Shown here piece by piece: positions 56,472-64,000 of a stretch of DNA of 64,000 nucleotides (the first letter of the stretch is position 1; every line of letters starts with the position of its first letter). This DNA is from an uncultured Bacillus sp. (lineage in GTDB: Bacteria; Bacillota; Bacilli; Bacillales_B; DSM-18226). The stretch is from NCBI RefSeq assembly GCF_946478885.1, contig NZ_CAMLDX010000004.1, positions 18,888 to 82,887 on the forward strand, read 5' to 3'. Under the pieces are notes generated by a model. The model was not told the DNA's origin and did no database searches. It saw only the letters and a list, made by a program, of their open reading frames with translations. The translations under genes were made by a program, and so were the position numbers.

Positions 56472-56752
56472 TTCTTTCAGAACAAGACATCATTAATGCT
56501 CTTTGTGTATATATCTCACGAAAAAAGCAGATTAAGCCTCAGGAAGTGGAAATTGAGCTTATGTATGATGATGATTATGGATACTCGGCGGAAGCATTCG
56601 CAAGCGGAAGAAAGCAGATTTTAATCACTACTAATATTATTGAAGCCATCCGCTTATGGCTAGATGAATACCTTCATCGAGATCCTTATGCCGGAATTAG
56701 GCTTGTTCTAAATGATAACGAAGGAATTATCGCTGAAATTCATGGAACATAA
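56459..56752 (+). CDS. YxcD-family protein (DUF2653)
   Basis: 97-residue acidic cytoplasmic protein: LVLSEQDIINALCVYISRKK, EVEIELMYDDDYGYSAEAF, IIEAIRLWLDEYLHRDPYAG, then LNDNEGIIAEI. This pattern is that of YxcD of B. subtilis. No function is known. It begins inside the preceding membrane-protein gene and is probably translated from the same mRNA. A terminator follows. Confidence 0.75.
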   Translation: MEKLVLSEQDIINALCVYISRKKQIKPQEVEIELMYDDDYGYSAEAFASGRKQILITTNIIEAIRLWLDEYLHRDPYAGIRLVLNDNEGIIAEIHGT

Positions 56753-56772
56753 GAGCAGATAACAAGCTCACT

Positions 56773-56811
56773 AAAAAAACAGCAGGGCGGAATCATACCC
56801 TGCTGTTTTTA
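56773..56811. terminator. Terminator between yxcD-like gene and rnjB
   Basis: AAAACAGCAGGG ... CCCTGCTGTTTTT hairpin between convergent genes. Confidence 0.85.
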
Positions 56812-56827
56812 TTGTATTTAAAAGTGT

Positions 56828-58498
56828 TTATTTCACTTCCATTATAATCGGCAGAATCATTGGTCTGCGTTTTGTTTTCTCATATAAGAATTGATTTAGG
56901 CTGTCACGCATATCCTGCTTAATGACAGTCCAATCAAATGTATCTCTCGATATACTCTGTTCTACGATATCACGCACTCGTTTAGATGCCTCATCCAGCA
57001 ATTTTTCCGATTCACGTACATAGACAAAGCCTCTCGTTATGATCTCCGGCCCGGCTGATATTTTCTTTTCCACTCGATTTAAAGTCACCACTACGATAAG
57101 AATTCCGTCCTTGGAAAGCAGCTTGCGATCTCTTAACACAATATTTCCTACATCGCCTACTCCGCTTCCGTCAATCAGCACATTTCCTGCTGGTACCTTT
57201 CCTCCAACCTGAATCCGGTCGTTATTGATTTCTACAACTTCGCCTTTTTCAGGAATATAAATTCGATCATCCGTCAGGCCGCAATCCTTAGCCACTTTTG
57301 CGTGTGCCTTTAACATTTTGTACTCGCCATGAATCGGAATAAAAAACTTTGGATTCATGAGATTAATCATAAATTTTAATTCTTCCTGGCTACCATGGCT
57401 TGAGGTATGATAGGCATTTTTCCCAGCCAATACGATTGCTCCTGCACGAAACAGCATATCTACAGTTCTCGAAATAAATAATTCATTTCCTCTTATCGCT
57501 GGAACAGCAAATACAACCGTATCCCCCTTTTGTATATTGACAAATTTATGCGTTTGTTTTGCCATCTTCTGCAATACATCAATAGGCTCTCCTTGGCGGC
57601 CTGTTGTTAAAATAACGATTTCATCATCCGGGTAATTACGAATCTCCGATAATGGAATAATAATTTCATCATGTACATGTATATATTCTAGTTTAATGAC
57701 AATATCAAAGATTCTTTGCAGGCTCTTGCCCACCAAAGCAACTTTTCGTCTGCTTTCATAGGCTGCATCAAAAATATGCTGAATCCGATTTAAATCGGAC
57801 GCAAAGCATGCTGCGATTATGCGCCCTTTTGCATTATAAAAGGCATCATTCATTTCCCGAGCAACAACCGCTTCGGAAGTAGTATATCCAGGTCTTTCAG
57901 CTTCTGTACTATCTGATAACAGACAAAGAACACCCTTTTCACCGATCTTCACCATTTTCCCTATTTCAGGTTTGTATAAATCATCTGCAGACTGGTCAAA
58001 TTTGAAGTCACCCGTATGAACAATAATTCCTTCCGAAGTATGAATACAGATGGCAACTGAATCAGGTACACTATGATTCGTTTTAAAAAAGCTGACTGAA
58101 GCCGTATCAAATTCAAGAACCGTATCAGAATTAACTTCAACAAACCGCGCTTTACCCGAAAAATCCTGTAGTTTCATTTTCACCTTGGTTAATTCAATCG
58201 TTAAACGCGTTGCATAAACCGGTACATCAATCTGCCGCAGCACATATGAGAGCGCACCGATATGGTCCTCATGACCATGTGTCAAAAATATTCCTTTTAC
58301 TCTATGCTGATTTTGGATTAAATAGCTGATATCAGGGATTACGATATCAATTCCGAGCATTTCATTTTCTGGAAACATTAAACCAGCGTCTATGACAAAA
58401 ATATCTTCATCCACTTCAACTGCGTACATATTTTTGCCAAGTTCCCCAACTCCCCCTATTGCTATAAGTTTAATGCTTTTATTTATTTTTCTTTTCAA
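56828..58498 (-). CDS. rnjB: Ribonuclease J (J2-like by position)
   Basis: Metallo-beta-lactamase/beta-CASP ribonuclease acting in RNA maturation and 5' decay. About 556 residues. The zinc motif HGHEDHIGAL lies at about residues 74-83 of the product; the beta-CASP part includes VHTGDFKFDQ, and SHGSQEELKFMINLMNPKFFIPIHGEYKML near the C-terminal half. It follows dapA, the place of rnjB in B. subtilis, hence the symbol; rnjA would be elsewhere. The metal site is complete, so it should be active. Start TTG 58498 with AGGAGG 7 nt upstream; TTG 58504 touches that motif. Confidence 0.88.
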   Translation of the reverse strand: MKRKINKSIKLIAIGGVGELGKNMYAVEVDEDIFVIDAGLMFPENEMLGIDIVIPDISYLIQNQHRVKGIFLTHGHEDHIGALSYVLRQIDVPVYATRLTIELTKVKMKLQDFSGKARFVEVNSDTVLEFDTASVSFFKTNHSVPDSVAICIHTSEGIIVHTGDFKFDQSADDLYKPEIGKMVKIGEKGVLCLLSDSTEAERPGYTTSEAVVAREMNDAFYNAKGRIIAACFASDLNRIQHIFDAAYESRRKVALVGKSLQRIFDIVIKLEYIHVHDEIIIPLSEIRNYPDDEIVILTTGRQGEPIDVLQKMAKQTHKFVNIQKGDTVVFAVPAIRGNELFISRTVDMLFRAGAIVLAGKNAYHTSSHGSQEELKFMINLMNPKFFIPIHGEYKMLKAHAKVAKDCGLTDDRIYIPEKGEVVEINNDRIQVGGKVPAGNVLIDGSGVGDVGNIVLRDRKLLSKDGILIVVVTLNRVEKKISAGPEIITRGFVYVRESEKLLDEASKRVRDIVEQSISRDTFDWTVIKQDMRDSLNQFLYEKTKRRPMILPIIMEVK

Positions 58499-58624
58499 GT
58501 CCAATCCTCCTATGTAGTATTAAGCCGATCGAGATCAGATATTTCCATTATACTTGAAATTAGAAACCCTTTACAACATTGAAATGCGAAAGTACTCTGT
58601 TCAATACAAGAGCAGTACTTAAGA

Positions 58625-58667
58625 GTAATAATAAAGCCAGCTAGTTTTCCATTCCCAGCTGGCTTTA
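58625..58667 (-). terminator. Terminator after dapA
   Basis: Minus-strand hairpin AAAGCCAGCT-GGGAATGGAAAACT-AGCTGGCTTT followed by ATTATTATT. Confidence 0.85.
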
Positions 58668-58669
58668 GA

Positions 58670-59551
58670 TTAACTATTAATTTTTCTTTGTAATAACTCA
58701 AATAGACGATTGCGCTCCTGTTCTGTTAGAGGAACAAGAGGCAGACGAACTGAACCTACATTTAATCCTTTCAACTGCAAAGCGGTTTTAACCGGAACAG
58801 GGCTTGGTGCTTTGAACAACGCTTCCATTATCGGCAATAATTGCTGATGAAGCTTTGCGGCCTCTTGAAGATTTCCGGATAGAAAAGCTGTAACCATTTC
58901 TTGCATTTCATTGCCAATCACATGCGAAGCAACTGATACAACACCTGTACCCCCAATAGAGAGAACTGGAATTGTTACCGCATCATCCCCGCTGTATAAG
59001 TAAAAATCAGCCGCTGTATTGGCGATGATTTTCGCCATAGCATTTAAATTTCCACTGGCTTCCTTTACGGCAACAATATTATCAATTTTTGATAAACGGA
59101 TGATGGTATCAGCGTCAATATTGACGGCAGATCTGCTGGGAATATTATAAACCATAACAGGCAGTGTTGTGTTTTCAGCAACTGTTTTGAAATGATGGTA
59201 TAAGCCTTCCTGATTCGGCTTACTGTAATAAGGAGCGACGAGCATGATTGCATCAACACCCAACTGCTCCGCCTTTTTTGTCAGTTCGATGGATTCATAG
59301 GTGTTATAATTTCCCGTCCCAGCAATCACAGGAACCCGCTTATCCACCACTTCTACCACATGCTCAAATAAGGCTAATTTCTCTTCTTTAGACAATGTAG
59401 GCGATTCCCCGGTCGTTCCCGCCACTACAAGAGATTCCGTTCCATTTGCCAGTAAGTAATTGATTAATTGTGTTGTTTTAGGAAAATCAATATGGCCTTT
59501 ACTATCAAAAGGGGTCACCATGGCTGTCGATATTCTACCAAAAAAACCCAT
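58670..59551 (-). CDS. dapA: 4-Hydroxy-tetrahydrodipicolinate synthase
   Basis: Condenses aspartate semialdehyde and pyruvate, the first step of the lysine/diaminopimelate branch and the source of dipicolinate for spores. 293 residues, (beta/alpha)8-barrel. Schiff-base lysine K163 in VAVKEASGN, Y135 (MVYNIPSR) and the GTTGES motif (45-50) are intact. It follows dapG by 38 bases, the B. subtilis order. No lysine-feedback site can be judged by eye. Confidence 0.95.
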   Translation of the reverse strand: MGFFGRISTAMVTPFDSKGHIDFPKTTQLINYLLANGTESLVVAGTTGESPTLSKEEKLALFEHVVEVVDKRVPVIAGTGNYNTYESIELTKKAEQLGVDAIMLVAPYYSKPNQEGLYHHFKTVAENTTLPVMVYNIPSRSAVNIDADTIIRLSKIDNIVAVKEASGNLNAMAKIIANTAADFYLYSGDDAVTIPVLSIGGTGVVSVASHVIGNEMQEMVTAFLSGNLQEAAKLHQQLLPIMEALFKAPSPVPVKTALQLKGLNVGSVRLPLVPLTEQERNRLFELLQRKINS

Positions 59552-59589
59552 AATTCCACTCCTCTCGAATCAGCTACACGGATCCGAAC

Positions 59590-60813
59590 TTATTGTATCT
59601 CTTTTTCAAGTTCAAACGCATCATGCAAAGAATTGACGGCAATAATCAAGTCATCCTGCTTTACAAGCACCCATATCGTTGTATGACTATCAGCTGATTG
59701 AAGAATTCGTATTCCTTTCTCAGATAAAGCTCCGACAATTGTAGAGGTTACCCCAGGAACACCCGCCATTCCGGCTCCAACGATGGACACTTTTGCACAA
59801 TCTCTTTCAATAATCGGTTCATGTCCCAAAGCACGCAAAACAGCAATCGCTTTCTCTGTCATCTCAGCTGACACAGTGTACACTACCTGATTAGGAGAAA
59901 TATTGATAAAGTCAACGCTGATATTTTCACCCGCCATTCCTTTAAATACCTCTGTCTGTAAATCATACTGACCCTTTTTGGCTAAAACCTTGATCTGTGT
60001 GATGTTAGATAGATGGGCAATCCCCGTTATCATCCGGTCCGCTACGGTACTCTCGTGATGAAACCGGGTATCCATTGTCACCAATGTACCTAGATGATCG
60101 GAATATGTTGAACGAATTCTAATGGGTACTTTTGCCTGCATAGCAATCTCCACAGCTCGCGGATGGATCACTTTTGCCCCCTGATAAGCCATATTGCATA
60201 CCTCAGTATATGTGATGACAGGTAATGGCCGTGCATTTTCCGCAATACGCGGATCTGCAGTCATAATCCCCTCAACATCCGTAAAAATATCAATGTATTC
60301 GGCATTTAATGCCGCACCAAGGGCAGATGCTGATGTATCGCTTCCGCCTCTACCAATTGTTGTTATATCTCCATTCCTCGTTTGTCCTTGAAAACCGGCA
60401 ACTACAACAACATCATGATTGGAAAGTTCTTGCAGCAGACGATCACACTTCATTTCAATAATCTTGGCATTCGTATGGTCGTCATTGGTGATAAAACCAG
60501 CCTGTGCTCCAGTCAATGCCACAGCCCGAATGCCATTTTCCAGCAACATATTCGTAAACACGAGGCTGGAGATAATCTCGCCGCAAGAAAGCAATAAATC
60601 TGTTTCTCTTTTACTAATCAATTTATCTCTTCCGTTAACTAGTGACAGCAGTGTATCTGTTGCATAGGGTTCTCCTTCACGCCCCATTGCCGAGACCACT
60701 GTAACAACCTTATAGCCTTCATCCAAGGCTGATTGAACATGTCTTTTTGCATGGCAGCGGCTCTCATCATTCCTTATGGAAGTCCCGCCGAATTTTTGGA
60801 CGATAATTTTCAT
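59590..60813 (-). CDS. dapG: Aspartokinase I (diaminopimelate-sensitive type)
   Basis: Phosphorylates aspartate, the first step to lysine, threonine, methionine and dipicolinate. 407 residues: KFGGTSIRN at the N-terminus, GRGGSDTSASALGAAL in the catalytic domain, TDVEGIMTADPRI, then two ACT domains. The isozyme call (DapG rather than LysC) rests on the asd-dapG-dapA position; the sequence alone would fit any aspartokinase. It lies 154 bases after asd; a promoter is visible in that gap. Confidence 0.9.
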   Translation of the reverse strand: MKIIVQKFGGTSIRNDESRCHAKRHVQSALDEGYKVVTVVSAMGREGEPYATDTLLSLVNGRDKLISKRETDLLLSCGEIISSLVFTNMLLENGIRAVALTGAQAGFITNDDHTNAKIIEMKCDRLLQELSNHDVVVVAGFQGQTRNGDITTIGRGGSDTSASALGAALNAEYIDIFTDVEGIMTADPRIAENARPLPVITYTEVCNMAYQGAKVIHPRAVEIAMQAKVPIRIRSTYSDHLGTLVTMDTRFHHESTVADRMITGIAHLSNITQIKVLAKKGQYDLQTEVFKGMAGENISVDFINISPNQVVYTVSAEMTEKAIAVLRALGHEPIIERDCAKVSIVGAGMAGVPGVTSTIVGALSEKGIRILQSADSHTTIWVLVKQDDLIIAVNSLHDAFELEKEIQ

Positions 60814-60865
60814 CGTAACACCTCGAACATCTAATAAAGAAATGGACCTTTATTGTATCTCTTCT

Positions 60866-60895
60866 ATCATATTTCGTTATTACGAGTATGTGCAA
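60866..60895 (-). promoter_or_regulatory. Possible sigma-A promoter of dapG
   Basis: Minus strand TTGCAC, an 18-base spacer and TATGAT, about 50 nt before the dapG start. It would separate dapG-dapA expression from asd. Confidence 0.45.
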
Positions 60896-60967
60896 AAAAT
60901 AAAGATACGATTTGCTTTACTTCGTCTTTATTGACATTCATACATGATCTTTTGCAACGGAAAGCGA

Positions 60968-62020
60968 TTATTTAACCAATCCCAGTTTAATTAGGCTTTC
61001 CGCAATTTGTACAGAGTTCCATGCCGCTCCTTTTAATAAATTGTCGGATACAACCCAAAGGTGGAAGCCTTGCTCAACATCCAAATCCTTACGAATGCGA
61101 CCGACAAATACATCATTGCTTCCAACACAATCTGCCGGCATTGGATAAATTTGATTAGCCGGATCATCCTGTAACACGATGCTAGGAGCATCCTTCAGCA
61201 GATCCTTCAAATCTTGAGCTGTCACGCCCTCCGTGCCAAGCTCAAGATATACGGATTCGGAGTGACCGACCGCTACAGGAATACGAACGCATGTTGCAGC
61301 GACACTTAATTCAGGCATATGCATGATTTTTTTCGTTTCATTAATCATTTTCATTTCTTCATAAGTGAAACCATTCTCAGTGAAAACATCAATTTGCGGA
61401 ATCGCATTAAAAGCAATCTGATAGTGCTTTTTATCGCTTCTTACAGGTAATACAACTGGTTCAAAAGGCTCATTATTTAAAATAGCTTTCGATTGTTCCG
61501 TTAATTCCTCAATAGCCACAGCCCCGGAGCCTGAAACCGCCTGATAAGTAGACACAATGACTTTATTTAATCCATATTTTTGACGAATGGGTTCTAACGC
61601 AACGACCATTTGAATCGTAGAGCAGTTAGGGTTAGCAATAATGCCGTTATGCTTAAATAAATCCTCTTCATTGACTTCCGGAACAACAAGTGGTGTGTTT
61701 TTATCCATACGGAATGCACTCGTATTATCAACCACAATTGCACCGTGTTCTACAGCTGCGGGTGCAAGAGCTTTAGAAACACTTCCTCCTGCACTGAATA
61801 ATGCAATATCCACTCCTTTAAAGCTCTCTGGTTTTGCTTCTTGAACAGTATATTCTACACCATTCACTTCAACTTTTTTTCCTGCGGAACGTGCAGAAGA
61901 TAAAAGAGTTAATTGTGAGATTGGAAATTTTCTGTTTTCCAGTGTTTCAATAATTTGTTGACCTACTGCTCCTGTTGCTCCGACTACTGCTACATGAAAT
62001 CCTTTTTTCTGTTCCATCCT
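60968..62020 (-). CDS. asd: Aspartate-semialdehyde dehydrogenase
   Basis: Reduces aspartyl phosphate to the semialdehyde. About 350 residues. NADP fold [14 protein letters not shown] at the N-terminus; catalytic Cys C132 in [32 protein letters not shown]. The ATG at 62020 follows GGAAGGGG; a TTG at 62035 is in frame upstream. Position between spoVFB and dapG as in B. subtilis. Confidence 0.95.
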   Translation of the reverse strand, partial: RMEQKKGFHVAVVGATGAVGQQIIETLENRKFPISQLTLLSSARSAGKKVEVNGVEYTVQEAKPESFKGVDIALFSAGGSVSKALAPAAVEHGAIVVDNTSAFRMDKNTPLVVPEVNEEDLFKHNGIIANPNCSTIQMVVALEPIRQKYGLNKVIVSTYQAVSGSGAVAIEELTEQSKAILNNEPFEPVVLPVRSDKKHYQIAFNAIPQIDVFTENGFTYEEMKMINETKKIMHMPELSVAATCVRIPVAVGHSESVYLELGTEGVTAQDLKDLLKDAPSIVLQDDPANQIYPMPADCVGSNDVFVGRIRKDLDVEQGFHLWVVSDNLLKGAAWNSVQIAESLIKLGLVK

Positions 62021-62176
62021 GTGATCCCCTTCCAATCGGTAAAAAATTAAGACTCTTTATCATAAAATATTTTGACAGCTTAATTTTATCGAAATTATAC
62101 GAAAATGACGGATATTAGGCATTTTCTCGTATTAAATGGATCGATGATGAGCAATGCTCGTTTATTTGCCGTCATA

Positions 62177-62213
62177 GAAAAGCGGGCGACTCTTTTTAAA
62201 TCGCCGCTTTTAT
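62177..62213. terminator. Hairpin between spoVFB and asd
   Basis: AAAAGCGGGCGA ... TCGCCGCTTTT, stem with one bulge, in the 253-base gap. T-rich flanks on both strands; likely ends the sporulation-specific spoVF transcript. Confidence 0.65.
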
Positions 62214-62273
62214 TATTTTAACACTTATTTTAACACATTCCACTCCAAAAGAAGTATACTTTTATCGGAAAAA

Positions 62274-62873
62274 CTAATTTGCATCTTTATATCTTTCTAC
62301 TAATACGGGTTGAATCTGTTTCCCTGCCAGTGCAGCAATAACTGTATCAAGCAATAATGGCATTCTAGCAACCATTGAATTCGGTTTTTCGATCGGATCA
62401 TCCTGACCAAAGGGAATAAAATAAATATTCTTGACGACCATCAGTTTCATGATATTCATACCATTTAACCCTAAAGCATCATTGGTGGAAATGCCGAGAA
62501 CCACAGGTTTTTGGTTCCTGAGTGTAGCCTTGGCCGCCATCAGCACGGGGGAGTCTGTCATGGCATTGGCAAATTTGCTGATAGAATTGCCTGTAATAGG
62601 TGAAATGACCATACAATCGAGCGGAATTTTCGGACCCAACGGCTCTGCATCCACAATAGAAAAAATCGCTTTATTTCCTGTCAAATCTTCAATTCTTCCG
62701 ATCCAGTCGTCTCCTTTTCCGAAACGAGTCTCCGTATTTTTGACGGTATATGTCACAATCGGTATCACTTCTGCATCAGATTGAACCAATTTTTCTATTT
62801 CAGGATAAACAGCGTCATATGTGCAATGTGAACCTGTCAATCCAAAACCGATACGTTTCCCCTTTATACTCAT
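62274..62873 (-). CDS. spoVFB: Dipicolinate synthase subunit B
   Basis: Flavoprotein-like subunit of the mother-cell enzyme that makes dipicolinic acid for spore cores. 199 residues: RIGFGLTGSHCTYDAV at the N-terminus, VISPITGNSISKFANAMTDSP, and VKNIYFIPFGQDDP. It overlaps spoVFA by 4 bases. Known sigma-K gene pair; a clear sigma-K promoter was not assigned. Confidence 0.95.
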   Translation of the reverse strand: MSIKGKRIGFGLTGSHCTYDAVYPEIEKLVQSDAEVIPIVTYTVKNTETRFGKGDDWIGRIEDLTGNKAIFSIVDAEPLGPKIPLDCMVISPITGNSISKFANAMTDSPVLMAAKATLRNQKPVVLGISTNDALGLNGMNIMKLMVVKNIYFIPFGQDDPIEKPNSMVARMPLLLDTVIAALAGKQIQPVLVERYKDAN

Positions 62874-63772
62874 GCTTCCAACTCCTTTCGACTATCAAAA
62901 TCCTCTTGTAGCAGCCGAGAAAGAACATTTGCAATGATGTTTCCTGCTGTTTTTGGAGCGACAATTCCCGGAAGACTTGGGGCTAATAATGCCTTTACCC
63001 CCCTTTTTTCTGCATAACGAAAATCGGTTCCTCCAGGCTTGGAAGCTAGATCAATGATCAGTGTATGGGCAGGCATTTTGGAAATAACTGCCGCCGTTAC
63101 AATAGGAAATGGAATAGTATTAATACAAATATCCGTTTGTTTCACCCAATTGGACAGTTCATCTAAATGAAACGGAGTCATCCCCATTTCAGTAATACGG
63201 GCAAAATGCTCCGTTTTTCTCGCGCCTACCGTTACTTTGGCTCCAAGCATATGAAAGGTCCTTGCCACACTCATTCCCACTCTACCTAAACCAAGTACCA
63301 TCACATTCGAACCATGAATGGTGAAATCTGTATGTTGAATAGCCAGCATAATGGTTCCTTCAACTGTAGGAATTGAATTATAAATGGCTACATCATCCCG
63401 ATTAAAAATCGGAACAAGGCGACGGCGACTTCTTTCCATAATGCCTGTCAAATATGGATTAGTAATTCCGGTATATACTACACAATGCGATGGTGTATTG
63501 GCGATCATGTCTTCTTGAAGAATCACTTTCTCATTTGAAAAAATCGTGTCGACTTGACCTTCAAGGCCTGTGCCTGAGACGGGCAAAATAAGACTATCTA
63601 ATTGTGGAAAATCCACTTCTGAAATTTTGACTTTAGCTGCTCCTGTAAAAGCATGATCCAACTGCTCAAAGCCTATCAAAGAGAGCTTTGCGTCCAGCTC
63701 CGCTAATTTACGAATGATTTCGAGTTGTCTTGCATCACCGCCAATAATTGCAATTTGCATATCTGTCAGCAT
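62870..63772 (-). CDS. spoVFA: Dipicolinate synthase subunit A
   Basis: Dehydrogenase-like subunit converting dihydrodipicolinate to dipicolinate together with SpoVFB. 300 residues: IAIIGGDARQLEIIRKLAE at the N-terminus, FERDDVAIYN-like (NRDDVAIYNSIPTVEGTIM), NAD-binding VLGLGRVGMSVARTF, and LASKPGGTDFRYAEKRGVKA. Start ATG 63772 with GAAGGTGA upstream. The product of dapA in the same block leads to its substrate. Confidence 0.95.
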   Translation of the reverse strand: MLTDMQIAIIGGDARQLEIIRKLAELDAKLSLIGFEQLDHAFTGAAKVKISEVDFPQLDSLILPVSGTGLEGQVDTIFSNEKVILQEDMIANTPSHCVVYTGITNPYLTGIMERSRRRLVPIFNRDDVAIYNSIPTVEGTIMLAIQHTDFTIHGSNVMVLGLGRVGMSVARTFHMLGAKVTVGARKTEHFARITEMGMTPFHLDELSNWVKQTDICINTIPFPIVTAAVISKMPAHTLIIDLASKPGGTDFRYAEKRGVKALLAPSLPGIVAPKTAGNIIANVLSRLLQEDFDSRKELEA

Positions 63773-63810
63773 GAAATATTCACCTTCTTTTATTTGTAGC
63801 TCAGTTAAAC

Positions 63811-63831
63811 AGGCCCAATGATGATTGGCCT
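63811..63831. terminator. Short hairpin upstream of spoVFA
   Basis: AGGCCCAAT-GATG-ATTGGCCT, about 40 bases before the spoVFA start. It may terminate the upstream gene outside the window, or be a leader structure. No U run. Confidence 0.4.
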
Positions 63832-64000
63832 GAATGTATCTGAATCCTTAATGACTAGAATTCGCTGCGGGAAAAACGTCAGTTGCATTTTTTTCTACCT
63901 GAAAAAACATGACCTTCTTATATGAACGTCCTGTTTTCCTGCACCCTGATTCTCACTGCAAGAATAGTCCGTTCATGCTTATCCAGAAATATGACCATCA
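63832..64000. other. Window edge upstream of spoVFA
   Basis: I see no gene that I can support. A short minus-strand frame from 63998 could be random. No sigma-K promoter was found with confidence. Confidence 0.35.

Overview
The window looks like a low-GC, endospore-forming Firmicute of the family Bacillaceae. It carries dipicolinate synthase (spoVFA-spoVFB), an SspH-type spore protein, strong Bacillus-type Shine-Dalgarno sites with frequent TTG/GTG starts, a class IV (PhaR-PhaC) polyhydroxyalkanoate synthase and an anaerobic cobalamin operon in the order known from Bacillus (Priestia) megaterium. The mix of a selenocysteine formate dehydrogenase, anaerobic B12 synthesis and aromatic catabolism points to a facultatively anaerobic soil-type bacillus. 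Genus-level placement (Neobacillus- or Schinkia-like) would be a guess.

Layout. 0-1.4 kb: 5' part of a Tat-exported, selenocysteine-containing formate dehydrogenase (minus strand), with a cre site upstream. 1.4-6.8 kb: aldo/keto reductase, FeoA-FeoB-FeoB-associated peptide (ferrous iron uptake, Fur-like boxes), a hypothetical gene, and a pair of DUF3147 membrane proteins. 6.9-21.7 kb: B12 block. A minus-strand operon cbiH-X-J-C-D-ET-L-F-G-A-cobA and a plus-strand cobalt transporter cbiMNQO diverge from an intergenic region in which each unit has its own cobalamin riboswitch and terminator. 21.8-29.1 kb: acyl-CoA dehydrogenase, two coupled IclR regulators divergent from pobA, cobT with a third cobalamin riboswitch, then a catechol 2,3-dioxygenase with its XylT-type ferredoxin. 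29.2-32.5 kb: a methyltransferase fragment and a polar amino-acid ABC transporter under a lysine riboswitch. 32.8-36.3 kb: convergent glpK and glpD, with a glpP remnant upstream of glpD. 36.4-38.4 kb: three-gene operon of a Gly-tailed exported protein, a glutathionylspermidine-synthase-like ATP-grasp ligase and a DUF350 membrane protein. 38.4-40 kb: IS110 remnant, small hypotheticals and a MITE-like repeat. 40.3-46.7 kb: acsA and the PHA genes phaB, phaP, phaQ (minus) and phaR, phaC (plus). 47.3-56.8 kb: sspH, sulfite reductase cysJI, a YoaE-like molybdopterin oxidoreductase, a dead IS200/IS605 element, cysK, an exported membrane protein and a YxcD-family gene. 56.8-64 kb: the spoVFA-spoVFB-asd-dapG-dapA-rnjB block in the same order as in Bacillus subtilis.

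How the genes fit together. The B12 genes (synthesis, cobalt import, lower-ligand activation) are tied into one regulon by three riboswitches. cysJI makes sulfide for cysK; its CysI subunit needs siroheme, whose precursor precorrin-2 is also the CobA product. acsA supplies acetyl-CoA, and phaB/phaR/phaC can polymerise carbon. asd-dapG-dapA feed dihydrodipicolinate to both lysine and SpoVFA/B. The lysine riboswitch on the ABC transporter links import to the same amino acid. Several units show decay or rearrangement: glpP, an IS605 element, an IS110 fragment, a methyltransferase fragment and the displaced phaB.

No tRNA, rRNA, CRISPR array or prophage was seen. The strongest unusual signals are the in-frame UGA with a textbook bacterial SECIS hairpin at the left edge, the lysine riboswitch before the ABC transporter, and the ATP-grasp/DUF350/Gly-tail operon. 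I found no clearly new system beyond that last candidate.
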